Assembly: GCA_000729835.1 (NCBI GenBank)
Contig: JFHB01000036.1
Span: forward strand, 124,001 to 188,000
Direction of reading: 5' to 3'
Length of the DNA stretch: 64,000 nucleotides
Source of the DNA: Atkinsonella hypoxylon
Lineage: Eukaryota; Ascomycota; Sordariomycetes; Hypocreales; Clavicipitaceae
Shown in pieces: positions 1 through 11,126 of the stretch; positions within the stretch are counted from its first letter, which is position 1, and the number at the start of each line of letters is the position of its first letter. The notes under the pieces were generated by a model, which had not been told where the DNA came from, made no database searches, and saw nothing but the letters and a program-made list of their open reading frames with translations. Made by a program: the position numbers and the translations under genes.

Positions 1-760
1 ATCCATTGTTCTGGAAGTGAGTTCCGTCTTCTCATTGGATCCGCCTGAAATGCGACCCCGAAATTGTTCATGTGATGTGTGGGTTGAAATAGGTGGCTAA
101 CGAGATATTTTGCCATCACCAAGTATCGCTGCTCGACAAGGTTCGGATCTAACGGCTATTTTTCCTGCTAGGGTTATACCCAGCTTCCCCTCCCCCCGGG
201 GTCACGACAATGCACTGTGCCAGGCTGACTTTTGAAATACCATAGAATATCACAACAAGCTTCTGACGAATCTGTTCGGCGGTAATTCAAAAGCCGCCTG
301 CTACGGTCTCGCTGCCACCATCTTCTCTCTCGGCCTCCTACGTGACTGGCTGTACAAGACTGCGATCTCCGAACAACCCTCTCACCCGTTGCTTCTGACT
401 ATGTACTCACGGGTTGCTGCGTACGCATTGCTGGCCGCTGGTAACCTTCTGGTTCTGTCATCGACATGGAGACTGGGCATTATTGGAACGTTCCTCGGTG
501 ACTATTTTGGTTTCCTGCTAGATGAGATGGTGGCAGGCTTCCCTTTCAACGTAACCGGTGCTCCCATGTACTGGGGCTCAACCATGGGCTTCTTGGGTAC
601 TGCTCTACTCTTTGGCAAGCCGGCCGGTTTATTATTGACGGCCTGGGTGTACGTGGTTTATGTACTCGCTTTGCGCTACGAGGATCCCTTTACAGCTGGC
701 ATATACGCCAAGCGCGAACGCGAGAGGGCTGCTGCAAAGTCTGGCAAGAAGCAGAAGTGA
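1..760 (+). CDS. OPI3: Phospholipid methyltransferase OPI3, 3' part
   Basis: Partial gene; the 5' end lies outside the window. The family carries out the last two methylations from phosphatidyl-monomethylethanolamine to phosphatidylcholine in the ER membrane. I read exons 1-16, 124-140 and 246-760, stop TGA at 758-760. Joined, they give FWNIAARQEYHNKLLTNLFGG, the usual family stretch, then hydrophobic segments and the conserved GFPFNVTGAPMYWGS region, which is part of the methyltransferase core. The C-terminus is lysine-rich and ends KSGKKQK. Intron 1 (17-123) has GTGAGT and a CTAAC branch site; intron 2 (141-245) starts with the weaker GTTCGG and has CTGAC. Exon 2 is only 17 nt long. The family assignment is firm; the tiny exon is inferred from the protein fit. 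Confidence 0.9.
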
Positions 761-1707
761 TCTCAGGAAACTTTACAAACCGGATCACACATAATAGAGA
801 GCTTGGTTGTCGATTTCATGCGCGGAATTCTGCGAGTTGGCAGACGGATGACATCTCTTTATTCTGAGTATATAAGATACTAGCAATGGGGCGCGCTAGT
901 GATGCCTACAACGGGCCGCCATGTGGTGATATTTCTGCGTGTGCAGCTTTGGTGCGTTTTAGACCGGTCTTGCAACAGGTTATGAGGCCATCAAGGGACA
1001 ATGGAGGGAAAGTTGAATTTTATTCCCCTTGGGGGGCATATAGAATACTGACATCAACGGGCTGGTATGGCGCAAGGTGTAAGTGAAGCAGTATTTAATC
1101 AGTGAGAGGAACTGGATAATGAGCTCAATTGAATGGTGTCTACTGGACGTTCGGGGTGACTCGAGTTGATATTTCCCCGACCGGCGACTTCCGGAGCAGA
1201 CATCGGATGCCGTCCCCACTTTCAGATTCAGGCAAAGAGTCAAGGCCTACTAGGGCTTGACGAATGGGCATAATTCGGGAGAACAGAGCCTTTTAAATAC
1301 CTAGACAGTCATTGAACTACTCCGTACACAAGTGAATAACGTTCTTTTTCTAAAATTCGGCAACTTTCCGAACCCATTCTGTATCAAATGACTCTAATCT
1401 CAATCCCAGGAGACGGTACGAGGCCTGTTGTCATCGACTCTTCGCACAAGCAAGCGTCAGTCACTCTCGGGTGGCGTCGGAACGTGCCCGTTCTAAATCT
1501 AAGACGATCCCGGTCCTCTAGCTCCAGAATCAAGCACTTTGAGGCGTTGTGTTCCCCGACGGCTTTCACTAGGTCGTGACACAGAACTCTTACTTTGGGG
1601 CTCAAATGACGGTCCAAGGGAGAGAAAAAGGAAGGAAAGAACGATGGCGGTTACGTAGGTGGGACTCGATTCTACAGGCCTGTGGTCCATCGGCCACGGC
1701 CACGACC
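761..1707. other. Intergenic, no gene seen
   Basis: This stretch separates OPI3 from the NRAMP gene and should hold the OPI3 3' UTR and the NRAMP promoter and leader. The only open frames are short and show no recognisable protein. An in-frame ATG at 1606 could extend the NRAMP N-terminus by 34 residues. Confidence 0.6.
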
Positions 1708-3373
1708 ATGACCGAAACCACCGTCGTTGTGGGCGACACAGCAGCCACCGCGCCGACAAGAAGATCCAGTGCGACCGCTAGGACGGCGATGGAAAAGCTA
1801 AAGCATGCATTCTGGACTTTTGGCCAGTTTGTAGGGCCAGGTTTTATGATATCTGTTGCGTACAGTACGTGCTTGCGTGACTTTTCTCTTTGCTCGCTCA
1901 TCTGCATCGCAGGCGATAAATGGATTTCTTTCCCTCTGCCCGGCATCGACATGCAGTTTTCAGAAAATAAGGTGAGACACACAGAACTGACGGCTTGGGA
2001 CAGTTGACCCGGGCAACTATTCTACGGATATCGCCGCCGGCGCGTCATATCAGTACAGGCTGCTCTTCATTGTCCTCTTGAGCAACCTCTTCGCCATTTT
2101 TCTACAGTCGCTGGCCATCCAGCTGGGGACCGTCACGGGGCTGGACCTTGCATCCGCATGCCGCGCCTTCTCGCCACCATGGCTGAATTATTTGCTGTAT
2201 GCGCTCGCCGAGGTAGCCATTATTGCGACAGACATGGCCGAGGTCATTGGCACGGCAATTGCCTTGAACCTGCTCATTCCTGAGCTCCCTCTCGTGGCAG
2301 GCTGTGCGCTGTCCATCATGGACGTCATGGTCATCTTGTTCTTCTATCGTCCAAACGGGGCAATGAAGAGCCTGCGCCTGTTCGAGGTCTTTGTGTCTCT
2401 TTTGGTTCTTGGCGTCGTCGTCTGTTTCTGCATCCAGCTGAGCTTGATCAAGGGCAGTAGTGTCGGACACGTTTTTAGAGGTTACGTACCAAGCAGCGAG
2501 CTTGTCGAGGCTGAAGCTCTGTATCAGGCGTGCGGTATTCTCGGCGCGACCGTCATGCCACACAGCTTGTATCTCGGGTCGGGCATCGTGCAGCCTCGGC
2601 TGCGGGAGTATGACGCCAAGCACAGATTACTGCCCCCGGCATCTGTATCAGCTGCGGAACCGACTGTGACGGACGAGTGCCCGGACCAGGCCAAGTATGT
2701 TCCGTCCCAAGCGGCTATCGAGCACTCCCTTAAATACAGCATCACCGAGCTTGCTCTCGCCCTGTTCACCTTCGCCTTGTTCGTCAACTCGGCTATCCTC
2801 GTCGTCGCCGGCGCATCGCTATACAAGAACTCGGAAGCCCTCGAGGCAGACATATTCGTTATACACGACCTGCTTTCTAAGAGCATTTCTCCGGCGGTGG
2901 GGACGATATTCGCTCTCGCGCTCTTAATGTCTGGCGTGTCAGCAGGGATAGTATGTACCATCGCCGGCCAAATGGTCAGCGAAGGCGCCATCAGCTGGAA
3001 AATGAAACCCTGGCTGCGCCGTCTCATTACCCGCTCTATCAGCATCACGCCGTCCATCATCGTTGCAGGCGCGGTGGGCAGATCAGGGCTTAACACCGCA
3101 CTGAATGCCTCACAGGTGGTACTTAGTACTGTTCTGCCCTTTGTGACGTTGCCTCTGATTTACTTTACCAGTCGGGCGAAATACATGACTGTTCTGCCTG
3201 GCATAGCGAGGTTCTACACTGAGTCCGATGACGAGGGCCGGCCACAAACCACGGCGGGTGTCAATATGGCTAATCCGTGGTATGTGGTTGTTTTGGCGGC
3301 GGCGGTGTGGTTGGTGATTGCGATGATGAATGTCGCGAACTTGGTGTTACTGGGGGTGGGAAAGGGGTCTTGA
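1708..3373 (+). CDS. NRAMP-family divalent metal transporter
   Basis: Proton-coupled uptake of Mn2+, Fe2+ or related metals (fungal Smf family). Two exons, 1708-1864 and 2004-3373, encode 508 residues. The intron (GTACGT..CAG, ACTGAC branch site) splits the codon before the metal-binding motif, so splicing creates AYIDPGNYSTD with the hallmark DPGN of helix 1. Helix 6 carries the second hallmark, ATVMPHSLYLGS (MPH). About eleven hydrophobic segments follow in the family's order, and the length is usual. A loop of about 35 polar residues follows the MPH helix. An in-frame ATG at 1606 is an alternative start; 1708 was preferred because it gives the more typical short N-terminus. Whether the protein sits in the plasma membrane, vacuole or endosome cannot be told from the sequence. 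Confidence 0.92.
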
Positions 3374-4428
3374 TGGGGAGGGAGGGCTCTTTATCACAGG
3401 AAAGCAAAAGCATTTTGTATGGGCAGTAGTAGAGCGTTGGCAGGCTTTGACGCCACTTTTGGATGCAGAAAGTTTGGAGTAACGCCAGGCTCGATGTTCT
3501 CGGCAGTTTCGGCCTATGCTGAACCGGACGGGCGGCATACGCTAATGTGTACCTAAGATAACCTTGATGTAAGTGACAAGCATTTGAGCGGAGCTCAGTG
3601 CACAAAAGAGATGGCACTGAAATGTTGGATGGCAAAAAAGAGCCTGAAGAGATGTGCATCTCCGGACCTGACGCAATTGTCCTGCTTTGTGACGGGAGCA
3701 TTTAAAATGCGTGACGGTGATGGGGAGTTAATACACCCACTGTAGGTAGATACTTGTACTGAAACTGTATACCATGCATGGTAGGACATCAGCACTATAG
3801 GCAACATTGTTACACCAAAAATTCGCAAAAGTTCGCAAAGGGACCAAGTTTGCCTCGTGTGGTTAACTAGTTGTGCCGTCCGTGGAAAAATAATAAAATA
3901 TGTACATGCCAAGCCGGTATAAAGAAATAATCACCTCTTGGCCCCAGCCCCCACTCACCACCGTCATGTCATAAATCTTATCCCCAGCACCCCGCACTCC
4001 TGCAGCCCCAACGTTTCGACTCAGACGCAGATTCACATGCGCCTTGCGCAACATCACACCCATCTGCGTTCCTCCAGCGACCAGCGACCAGCGACCAGCG
4101 ACGTGTCATCTGTGGCCTTGAGCTCCGGGATGCCTTTGAGCTTCGAGAGCTGTGCCGTCGGTCTACAATTGCGTTGGATGACTCTGGAGTGAGTGCGTTG
4201 CGGCTGTGTGAAAGAGTACCCCGCCTCAGCTCCCCCCTTTCCCTCATCTGATGCCCGGGGCAATGTAGGCGGAGCTTCTCATGCTTGACGTAGAGTCGCG
4301 TGGTTTTCGTTGCCAGAGAGAACGCCTCTCGGAAAGACTTTTTTTTTTTTTCCGAAGCTTATTGACGACTTGGAATTGGCTGTGTCCTGAGGAAAAAATC
4401 GCAGAAGCGCTGCGACGGGTAGCTCATC
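3374..4428. other. Intergenic with short tandem repeat
   Basis: Intergenic DNA between the NRAMP gene and LSB5, both on the plus strand. No coding region is supported. It contains a 7-bp tandem repeat at 4074-4101 and a T-run near 4340, about 90 nt before the LSB5 start, probably in its promoter or leader. Confidence 0.55.
4074..4101. repeat. CCAGCGA tandem repeat, four copies
   Basis: Four exact head-to-tail copies of the 7-mer CCAGCGA lie upstream of LSB5, outside any coding region. The role is unknown; a simple slippage repeat is most likely. Confidence 0.9.
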
Positions 4429-6104
4429 ATGTTCCAGTCGGTATGTGCCATGGATATTTGCCAAACTGATCACTCTGGTGTACAGAACTACATGCACCCA
4501 ATCCCCCCTCTCCTCTCCCACAGTGCTCCCTCTTTCTCTTCAGCCGGAACTTTGCGTTGTCGCGGCTGACTGGCCAGCAGAAGAAGCCATACTCGGCGGT
4601 TACCGTGACTATCGAGAACCTCACTTCCGAGAGCTACGTAGAAGACGACCTCAGCGGCATCCCCGACCTCGTCGAAGTGATCAAGCTACAAGCGACTGGT
4701 CCAGCAGAGGCAGCTCGCGCCATCCGCAAGAAGCTCAAGTACGGAACTGTCCACCGACAGATTAGGGCCCTCGTCCTGCTAGACGGGCTCATCCAGAATG
4801 CAGGGCCCCATTTCCAGCGCACCTTTGCAGACGAGCCGCTGCTGGAACGGCTGCGCGTATGCGGCACGTCCGATCTGTCCGACCCGGCCGTGAAGAAGAA
4901 GTGCTCGGAGCTGTTCCGCGAGTGGTCTCAGTACCGAGGGACCCCGGGACTGGAAAGAGTGTCACGGCTGTATAAGGAACTACCCAAGCGCAAGGTCGCC
5001 ATGACGCAGGAAAGGTCCAAGGTCATCAGGGAGACGGAGAACCCGTTCGGAGACGACGAGGAGGAGGAAGCGGCGGAGCGCGCTCGCGAACAGGCCGAGC
5101 GGCAGAAACAGGCTGCTGCTGGGCCGTCGAGGGCCCACGATGCATGGCAGAGCATGGCCTCGGCCGTCGACAGCGCCAACATGATGAAGCCGCCTTCTTC
5201 GTCCAAGAGCGCGAGCCACAAGAAGATGAAGCTCAAGCCGAAGAGCAAGGGCCGCAAAGCGTTCAATCTCGAGGAGGAGAAGCTCAAGATGAAGTCTGTC
5301 ATTGCCGAGTCGTCTATCGCCTCGACCGGGTTGATGAACGCCCTGCAGACGATCAATCGTGAGAAAGAGCGCGTTTCCGAGGATCGCAACGCGGTTCAGC
5401 ACTTTGAGGCTTGCAAGACTCTTCGAAGGAGGATACTGCGCTATGTAAGGGATTTTTTTTTTCCTCTTGCATTCTGGTTGCATGTTCAGCCCAGCCCCGT
5501 CTCTCTCCTTTTCTTTCCATCTTGTTCCTCTTGGCGAGGGTGGGAATTGGTTTTGACTGACGCGATTCACGTAGATCCATCAGGTTGAAAGCGAGCAGTG
5601 GCTGGGCATCCTGCTGCACGCGAATGATGAGCTCGTCCATGCGCTCATGGCCTTTGAGCAGCTGGACCAGTCTATCGAAGCGGACAGCGATTCGGACGAT
5701 GAGCTGGCTGAGCAGGCGCACATGTACAGAAGTGAGTTTCTTTTTTTTTTTTTTTCTTTTCCCTCTTTTTTCGTTGAACCCTTTTCCAACGGTACCACCT
5801 TTTATTTCCCCACGTCGTAGCCCTCCACGTTATACCACAGGTTCAATCCGTGTCATCATGGCTAACAGGTGCCATCAAAGTGATTACCGAAAAGGCCCAA
5901 CACGACCGAGCTGCTACCGGTCGTTCCGTCGAACCTGCCCTCGCGAGAAGCGATTCACCCCCTACTAGACCTCTGCCGGCTGGCCCTCGACGAGCCTCCG
6001 TTGCGATAAGTGAAGAGGACGACGATGACGACGACGACAACCCGTTTGGCGACAAGAATATCATTTCAACGCCGGCAGTGGAGCGGGCGGAACCGCGGTG
6101 GTGA
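4429..6104 (+). CDS. LSB5: LSB5-like VHS/GAT adaptor protein
   Basis: Relative of yeast Lsb5, which links actin regulation to endocytic and ubiquitin-dependent sorting. Four exons: 4429-4440 (MFQS only), 4524-5444, 5575-5731 and a last exon ending at 6104. After a short leader comes a VHS domain (about residues 20-150) with KLKYGTVHRQIRALVLLDGL and a later LFREWSQYRG. A charged linker holds an NPFGDDEE patch and a lysine-rich stretch. The GAT-like helical part ends in HQVESEQWLGILLHANDELV. The tail is acidic and ends with a second NPFGDK; NPF motifs are usual EH-domain ligands in endocytosis. The last 3' splice site is uncertain: 5868 reads MYRSAIKV and 5820 also keeps frame, adding 16 residues. 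The intron starting at 5445 carries a T-run just after its 5' site. Confidence 0.85.
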
Positions 6105-7451
6105 ACTTGGAATCACGCATTTTTTTTTTCTTCCATAGCCTTTGCGTGCAGAACTTATTGAGCCATTTCGCTTAATATACTCTTTGGACACGGAAGTGAT
6201 TTCGTCTTCATAGTGCTGCCTCCCACATTTCCGCCCTACTTCTTGACTAGCATGACCATCCCAACAAAGACAGACATGTCGTGCTCCAGGTCTGCAAATT
6301 GCGTCACTGGTACAGGAAACAACATCCCTCTGCAAGCTACACTTCGTTCAATGCCTTGAAATGTGCTCCCGATACCTGCACAGATCAAGCGACGTCGGGG
6401 CAATCACCGCCCTTTAGCAACCACCCACGCTGACAGCTCCCAGCAGAATCAACTGCCCTCCAAATCATTCACAGCATTCCAATAACCAAGTCCGGCCAGT
6501 CAGTGAACTCTCCTGCAAGCCACGCGTCAGAAACAGCAAACTTGTAATCTTACTCCACTGTTACAGATCCGCCTTGTTTCACCAGTCGCGCGGTTTGGTT
6601 GGGAGCCTCTAGCTCTAAAATACCTGGGCCCGCCTGCCTACCATGACACACAATATATAAAGCAAGAGAGCTCGTGTAATTCGACACCTGTGTGACAACG
6701 AGGCGGTTCTATGTCGCAAACAAGACATTTGGAAGAATGGTTCGCGAAAGCGAGATAATGCTCCTGGAGATGGACTGACTACTGTCAGGTTTCGAGATAT
6801 ATGAAACAAGGTGTTATCTTCCCGTTCCTTCTCGGTTACAACCCCTCTCTTAGATTCTCCAGATGCGGAGCTCGATGACTTGACGGGCTGAATATGTGTA
6901 ATTGAGTCATCTATGTACTGCGAATTAAAAAATTAAAAGGTACTACCGCGGAGTGACGCTCGAAATAAAAAATAATAATCAAGGAAAGCGAAACGAGGTA
7001 CGTAGAGTACCAGAGACACCATCGATCAAGATGTCGTTTTGTCAACGATGCGGCCTTCTCATAACATGATGTCTCCACAAACGTATCCAACACCCTCGCC
7101 AATGCGGCCATAACCCATAATCCAAGATGATAAGATGAACACAACGCCCAAAACCCATAATTAACATGGTAATTTCGTCAAAGCGTCGCGTTTTTATTTC
7201 GGCGCTCGGCAAGGAATGTCGTAAGTCCAACTTTTTTTTTCCTTCAGTACCCTCATCCTTTCTGTGAGATTACACACGATGCTGCGACTGGAACGCCATT
7301 GCTCTATATTCAAAACGTATGGTTCGTGGATACAGGCTATACCATGCTATGTCTCATAGTAGTGTAGACTTGCAGCCATTCTATAGCGTCACAATTTGTC
7401 GCAGTAGTGCTCTATTTTTCGGTCTTGGATTGGATTTCAAAGAGCCACTCA
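6105..7451. other. Intergenic, no gene seen
   Basis: Convergent 3' region between LSB5 (plus) and the small conserved gene (minus). It is AT-rich toward 6900-7250. Only short, unconvincing open frames are present and no RNA gene was recognised. Confidence 0.55.
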
Positions 7452-7835
7452 TCATCTAATCATACTGGTGCGTCGCTCAACACCTCGCAGTTTTTCCTTG
7501 GCACCAAAGACGCCGCCGAGGCTGGGGATGGAGTTGAAATGGTTCAATCGTTTGCGTTGAGGTATGACGACCTCGTGGCGGCCCTCGGACGAGAAGGCGG
7601 TAGTTGGAGTGTTCCTGTTCGGCGACATCATTTCACCGTGAAGAGCATCGATGCGGGTGTCGCCTGAGTCGGCGGAGGAGCCGGTGCTGTTGGGGGTCTG
7701 GAAAATGTACTCGCCGTCAACATATATGGCGTTGGACTGGAAGGTTGATCGGCGGTTGCGACGACGAGTATATCGCTGTTCCAGTCGGAAAAGCTCGAGC
7801 TTCGCCTGGATTCGATCGAAGATGCTTTGACCCAT
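7452..7835 (-). CDS. Small conserved fungal protein, function unknown
   Basis: Single-exon gene of 127 residues starting at the ATG on 7835-7833. The N-terminus MGQSIFDRIQAKLELFRLEQ is predicted to be an amphipathic helix. A very basic patch, RYTRRRNRRSTF, follows, then a short NAIYVDGEYIFQTPNST segment. The rest is Ser/Thr-rich and polar, ending in basic residues. I recall close relatives in other Sordariomycetes but know no function. There is no signal peptide or membrane segment. The frame stays open upstream to 8369, but that part is pyrimidine-driven, low in complexity and does not look like protein, so I treat it as leader. Confidence 0.7.
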   Translation of the reverse strand: MGQSIFDRIQAKLELFRLEQRYTRRRNRRSTFQSNAIYVDGEYIFQTPNSTGSSADSGDTRIDALHGEMMSPNRNTPTTAFSSEGRHEVVIPQRKRLNHFNSIPSLGGVFGAKEKLRGVERRTSMIR

Positions 7836-9075
7836 GATCGGCGAGAGCGAAATTGGGATCAAGTCGGGTGGGAGAGAAAACAAATAAATAGAAAGAATAA
7901 GGCGGATCTGTAGGAAGGTGTGGAGAGGAGTAGACTGCCACCGAAATGCAAGCAATGACAAGAAATAGTCAAATCGAAAGCAAGTCTCGACGGCTGAGTC
8001 TGTACAGACTGAGGAAGCGAGGGTACTGGGATGGCCTATGGAGGTCAATGAAAGTCGGGCGAACTGTTGTTTCGCTTTCGAACAATGAGGATGTTCCCGT
8101 GTCGAGGTACAATGTATTGGAGAGAAATGAGTATGATGACGCACAGCGAGGTTGGGAATCACCGGGATTATCCCACGGAACGGCGAAATGAGCCTCGAAT
8201 TACTCTGTGACTTTGGAGGGGAAAGAATGACAGGACAACCGGAACAAGTGCAGGGAAATTCAGTGAGTGATAAAGGAGGGACAGGGCAGATGCGTGGGAG
8301 GAGGAGGGAAAAGCCACCAGCCCAACGAAAGCAAATGATGTGGACGGCGACAGACTTGGGCACTGACAAGCAGAGGTCTGGCTGGTCAACTTGCTTGTGG
8401 ATGTGAATGTGGATAGGGATCAGGATGGGGGGACGGGGACGGAGGGACGGGGATGGGGTGACGCGGTTGTTGCAAGGTGCGCCGGCAAGTGGTGCAGAGG
8501 TAGGGGAGGAGGCAGGGATCTCGCAAGGGTCTAAGAGGGTGAAAAGACGGCGCCAGCACGCCTGCCAGCTAGCCTACCAGCCCACCACATCAGGCAGGAA
8601 GGAACCTTGCTGCGCACTTTCCTCCAAGACCTCAAGACCCAACAACACGACTCGACGAACGGATGACGAAGCTGCCAGATTGGCTACCTAGGTATGTTAT
8701 TGGCTATAGTTCGTGTAATAACTACGCACCCATGTCAGGCACGGCCGGCTACTGGGAAGGCTCGAACCATGCCTGTGATCTCGTCTCACCACGTCTGAAT
8801 TGAAGACAAGCTCGTTCTGGATTTACAAGATTGCAATCGAACGTCCACACTCGCCCATCGCATAATAGCCAGCACTCAAGCCCAGAAAGAGAGAAAAGGA
8901 AAGGAGAGGAGAGGAAAGGGAAAGAAAAGGGAAAGAAATTCACGTTTCACAGGCATGCAGCGCCATAAAACCTTGCACAAGAGACATCGACATGTCTCTG
9001 ATCGTCTGGTGCAACAGCTAATCTTAGCCCCGGCAGCTCTTGGCTAAGCCCCAAGGAACTTCATTACGGGTGTCG
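7836..9075. other. Intergenic, G-rich promoter-side tract
   Basis: Upstream region of the small minus-strand gene. A plus-strand tract at about 8425-8458 has several runs of three to six G separated by one to four bases, which could form a G-quadruplex. A CCTAGG palindrome lies near 8690 and a purine-only stretch near 8885-8938. No gene is supported. Confidence 0.5.
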
Positions 9076-9077
9076 TA

Positions 9078-9194
9078 CCCGGACAAGCAAATTTCCCACC
9101 GAAGCTTTCAAATGCACCACTGGATCTAGCTGGATCAGGAATAGTCACCTTTCGTGTGCTCTATATAACAAAGTACTCTAGAGGTTTCTTTTCA
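9078..9194 (+). repeat. Left terminal inverted repeat of the MITE
   Basis: Pairs with 9335-9451 in inverted orientation. It includes the AAGCTTT and ATCTAGCT blocks found mirrored in the right arm. Confidence 0.8.
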
Positions 9195-9334
9195 AACTAT
9201 ACAGCTATTTGCCCGCACAACAGCTATAAGAGCCGCTATAGATATTATTAATAGCTTCAATTACAGGAATTCCCCAAAAACGCACTATTAGCTTATATGC
9301 ACACATACCTAGTGATGTAAACGGCTAACTAGCA

Positions 9335-9451
9335 CAAAAAGAAACCTCTAGAGTATTTTTGTATGTAGAGCACACTGAAAGTGACTATTCCTGATTCAGC
9401 TAGATCTAATGGTGCATGTAAAAGCTTCGGTGGGAAATTTGCTTGCCCCTC
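9335..9451 (-). repeat. Right terminal inverted repeat of the MITE
   Basis: Reverse-complement partner of 9078-9194. The outer edge reads AAATTTGCTTGCC on the plus strand, followed within eight bases by the TA flank. Confidence 0.8.
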
Positions 9452-9453
9452 TA

Positions 9454-11126
9454 GGCACGCCGATAAGCGCCATACGAGGCAGCACGGTTGTTGGTCCTGC
9501 ATATAGAGTTAGTGCGATCCACTTAAGGCGCAGCTAGACACGAAGCATGATGTTTGAGATTCAACCCGCACGGATGTCGCACGGTATATGGGGGGGTCTA
9601 ACCGAACATCTGCTGTGGCGTGGCCACATCGCAATTTTCGCTACGGCGGCATCTCTGCTATAAGCAACAGGAAGGATTCCGCTGCGTCCAAGTGCGTCGC
9701 TGTCTAAGTATAATGGCCACTAACTATATGGCCGCCGAGTTGTCGGTCGCTCCAGGCCTACACGATAATGAACGTATCGACACGCCACTTTCCACTCTGC
9801 TGTTGTTTGTAGATGATCTTAGGCTCACCTGTCATAGTATCATGCACGAACGCCTCGCTTCCCGGACTCACGGGCATACTCTTTTCGTACGTCTTGCTCT
9901 GATATTTCTCTCGCAATAATACAGGGAATGCGCAACCCCAGAGCACAGCAGCTGTTTTAGCTCTCACCTTGCAACTTTCGGTCAAGATACTTTCGTTACC
10001 TAGTAGTTGGTGGGCTATTATGGCGTCAACCAAATAGTGACCGGCTGTTCAGGACTTGCCTAACAACCCAGAGTCGCATGGCAGATGATGTGACGATGAA
10101 CCTTCGCGACCATCAAACCCAACGGAAACCTGGTCCTCCATCGGATCCAAGAACATAATGAGACGACAGAGGCAGAGCTGCTGGGCTCGTCTTTCTGGCG
10201 CATTGCACCATCTAGTTCCAAACGCTGTTGGATTACAGCCCCAGCCACATTGATTTTGTCACTTTATGACGAGCTGAAGTCTCTTCAGACATCCTACGAC
10301 AAGCAACTATCGCCCATTTAAGAGCCCTGCAGTGTGGTGATAGGCCACAACAGCGATCGAGGTCCGTCGCGGGCCTGGCGAGGACCAAGTGGGCTTGGTC
10401 ATAACTATCACTATGCTATCACGGTTTCTGGGCTTATTTGTAAAATATGTCGCACGTGCCTCGCTGTGACTCCCCGCAAGACCTAGTTGGATGTCGAGAT
10501 ATGTCATGGATTGTATCGACTGTGAACTGCCGGCATGAAAAGGTCAACTCTTGCCAAGGTAAAAACAAAGAATGTGTCGTGTACTCTATCACAGAGGGTA
10601 AAGATTTATCACAGCTCCTGCGGGGCTTGCGATGGAGAGGCTGCACCGCAATCGAGCTCAAGTGTCCCTAAAACCAGAAAAATGAATTCAAAATAGGGCT
10701 TGTGGAATTGCCCTGGGCATTAAATATTATGACTCTATGACATGTAAAATTACGTGGCCTTGGCTTGCGGTTTGCCTGGCAATCATTCAAGCGCACCTTC
10801 CTCGGATTCTACGATCCATCCCTCGTGGTCAATCAAACCTACAGGCGGGCAAGAGCCTTCAATCTATGTCCAATTTCTTGACAATAGCTGCTATCCAGTA
10901 CAGTTGAGAATATTACATTACCCAAAAGTCCTGCAAAAGGTATGTGAGGCCATCCAATTCAGTCAACCTGTGAACATGCTTTAAGCTAAGTGGACGACGT
11001 TTTCGAATTTACTTCGAGCTGCGCGTTACACCTGTACTCAGTTGTACGACGAACAGCCTTTACTGACAGCCGTCATCAGTCTGACAGTCAGTATTTGTAA
11101 TTCCAACACACTTACCGGGACCAAAC
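9454..11126. other. Intergenic, no gene seen
   Basis: About 1.7 kb between the MITE and the broken subtilase gene. Short open frames on both strands lack conserved features and none joins to neighbours by plausible introns. The stretch may hold decayed sequence and the former protease promoter. Confidence 0.5.

Larger units (their letters stand above)
9078..9451. mobile_element. MITE-like element with long terminal inverted repeats
   Basis: A 374-bp non-coding element. The left arm (9078-9194) and the reverse complement of the right arm (9335-9451) match almost throughout, sharing CAAGCAAATTTCCCACCG at the outer edge, AGGAATAGTCAC in the middle and CTCTAGAGGTTTCTTTT at the inner edge, with scattered substitutions. 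The outermost six bases are poorly matched. Both ends are directly flanked by TA (9076-9077 and 9452-9453), as expected for a Tc1/mariner or Fot1/pogo-type target duplication. The central 140 bp are AT-rich and encode nothing, so movement would need a transposase from elsewhere. Confidence 0.8.

Noticed and set aside
2102..3096. Antisense frames within the NRAMP gene
   Set aside because: No family features; the plus-strand transporter with DPGN and MPH motifs explains the region.
7836..8369. N-terminal extension of the small conserved gene
   Set aside because: The frame is open but pyrimidine-driven and unlike protein; the conserved part begins at the ATG on 7835.
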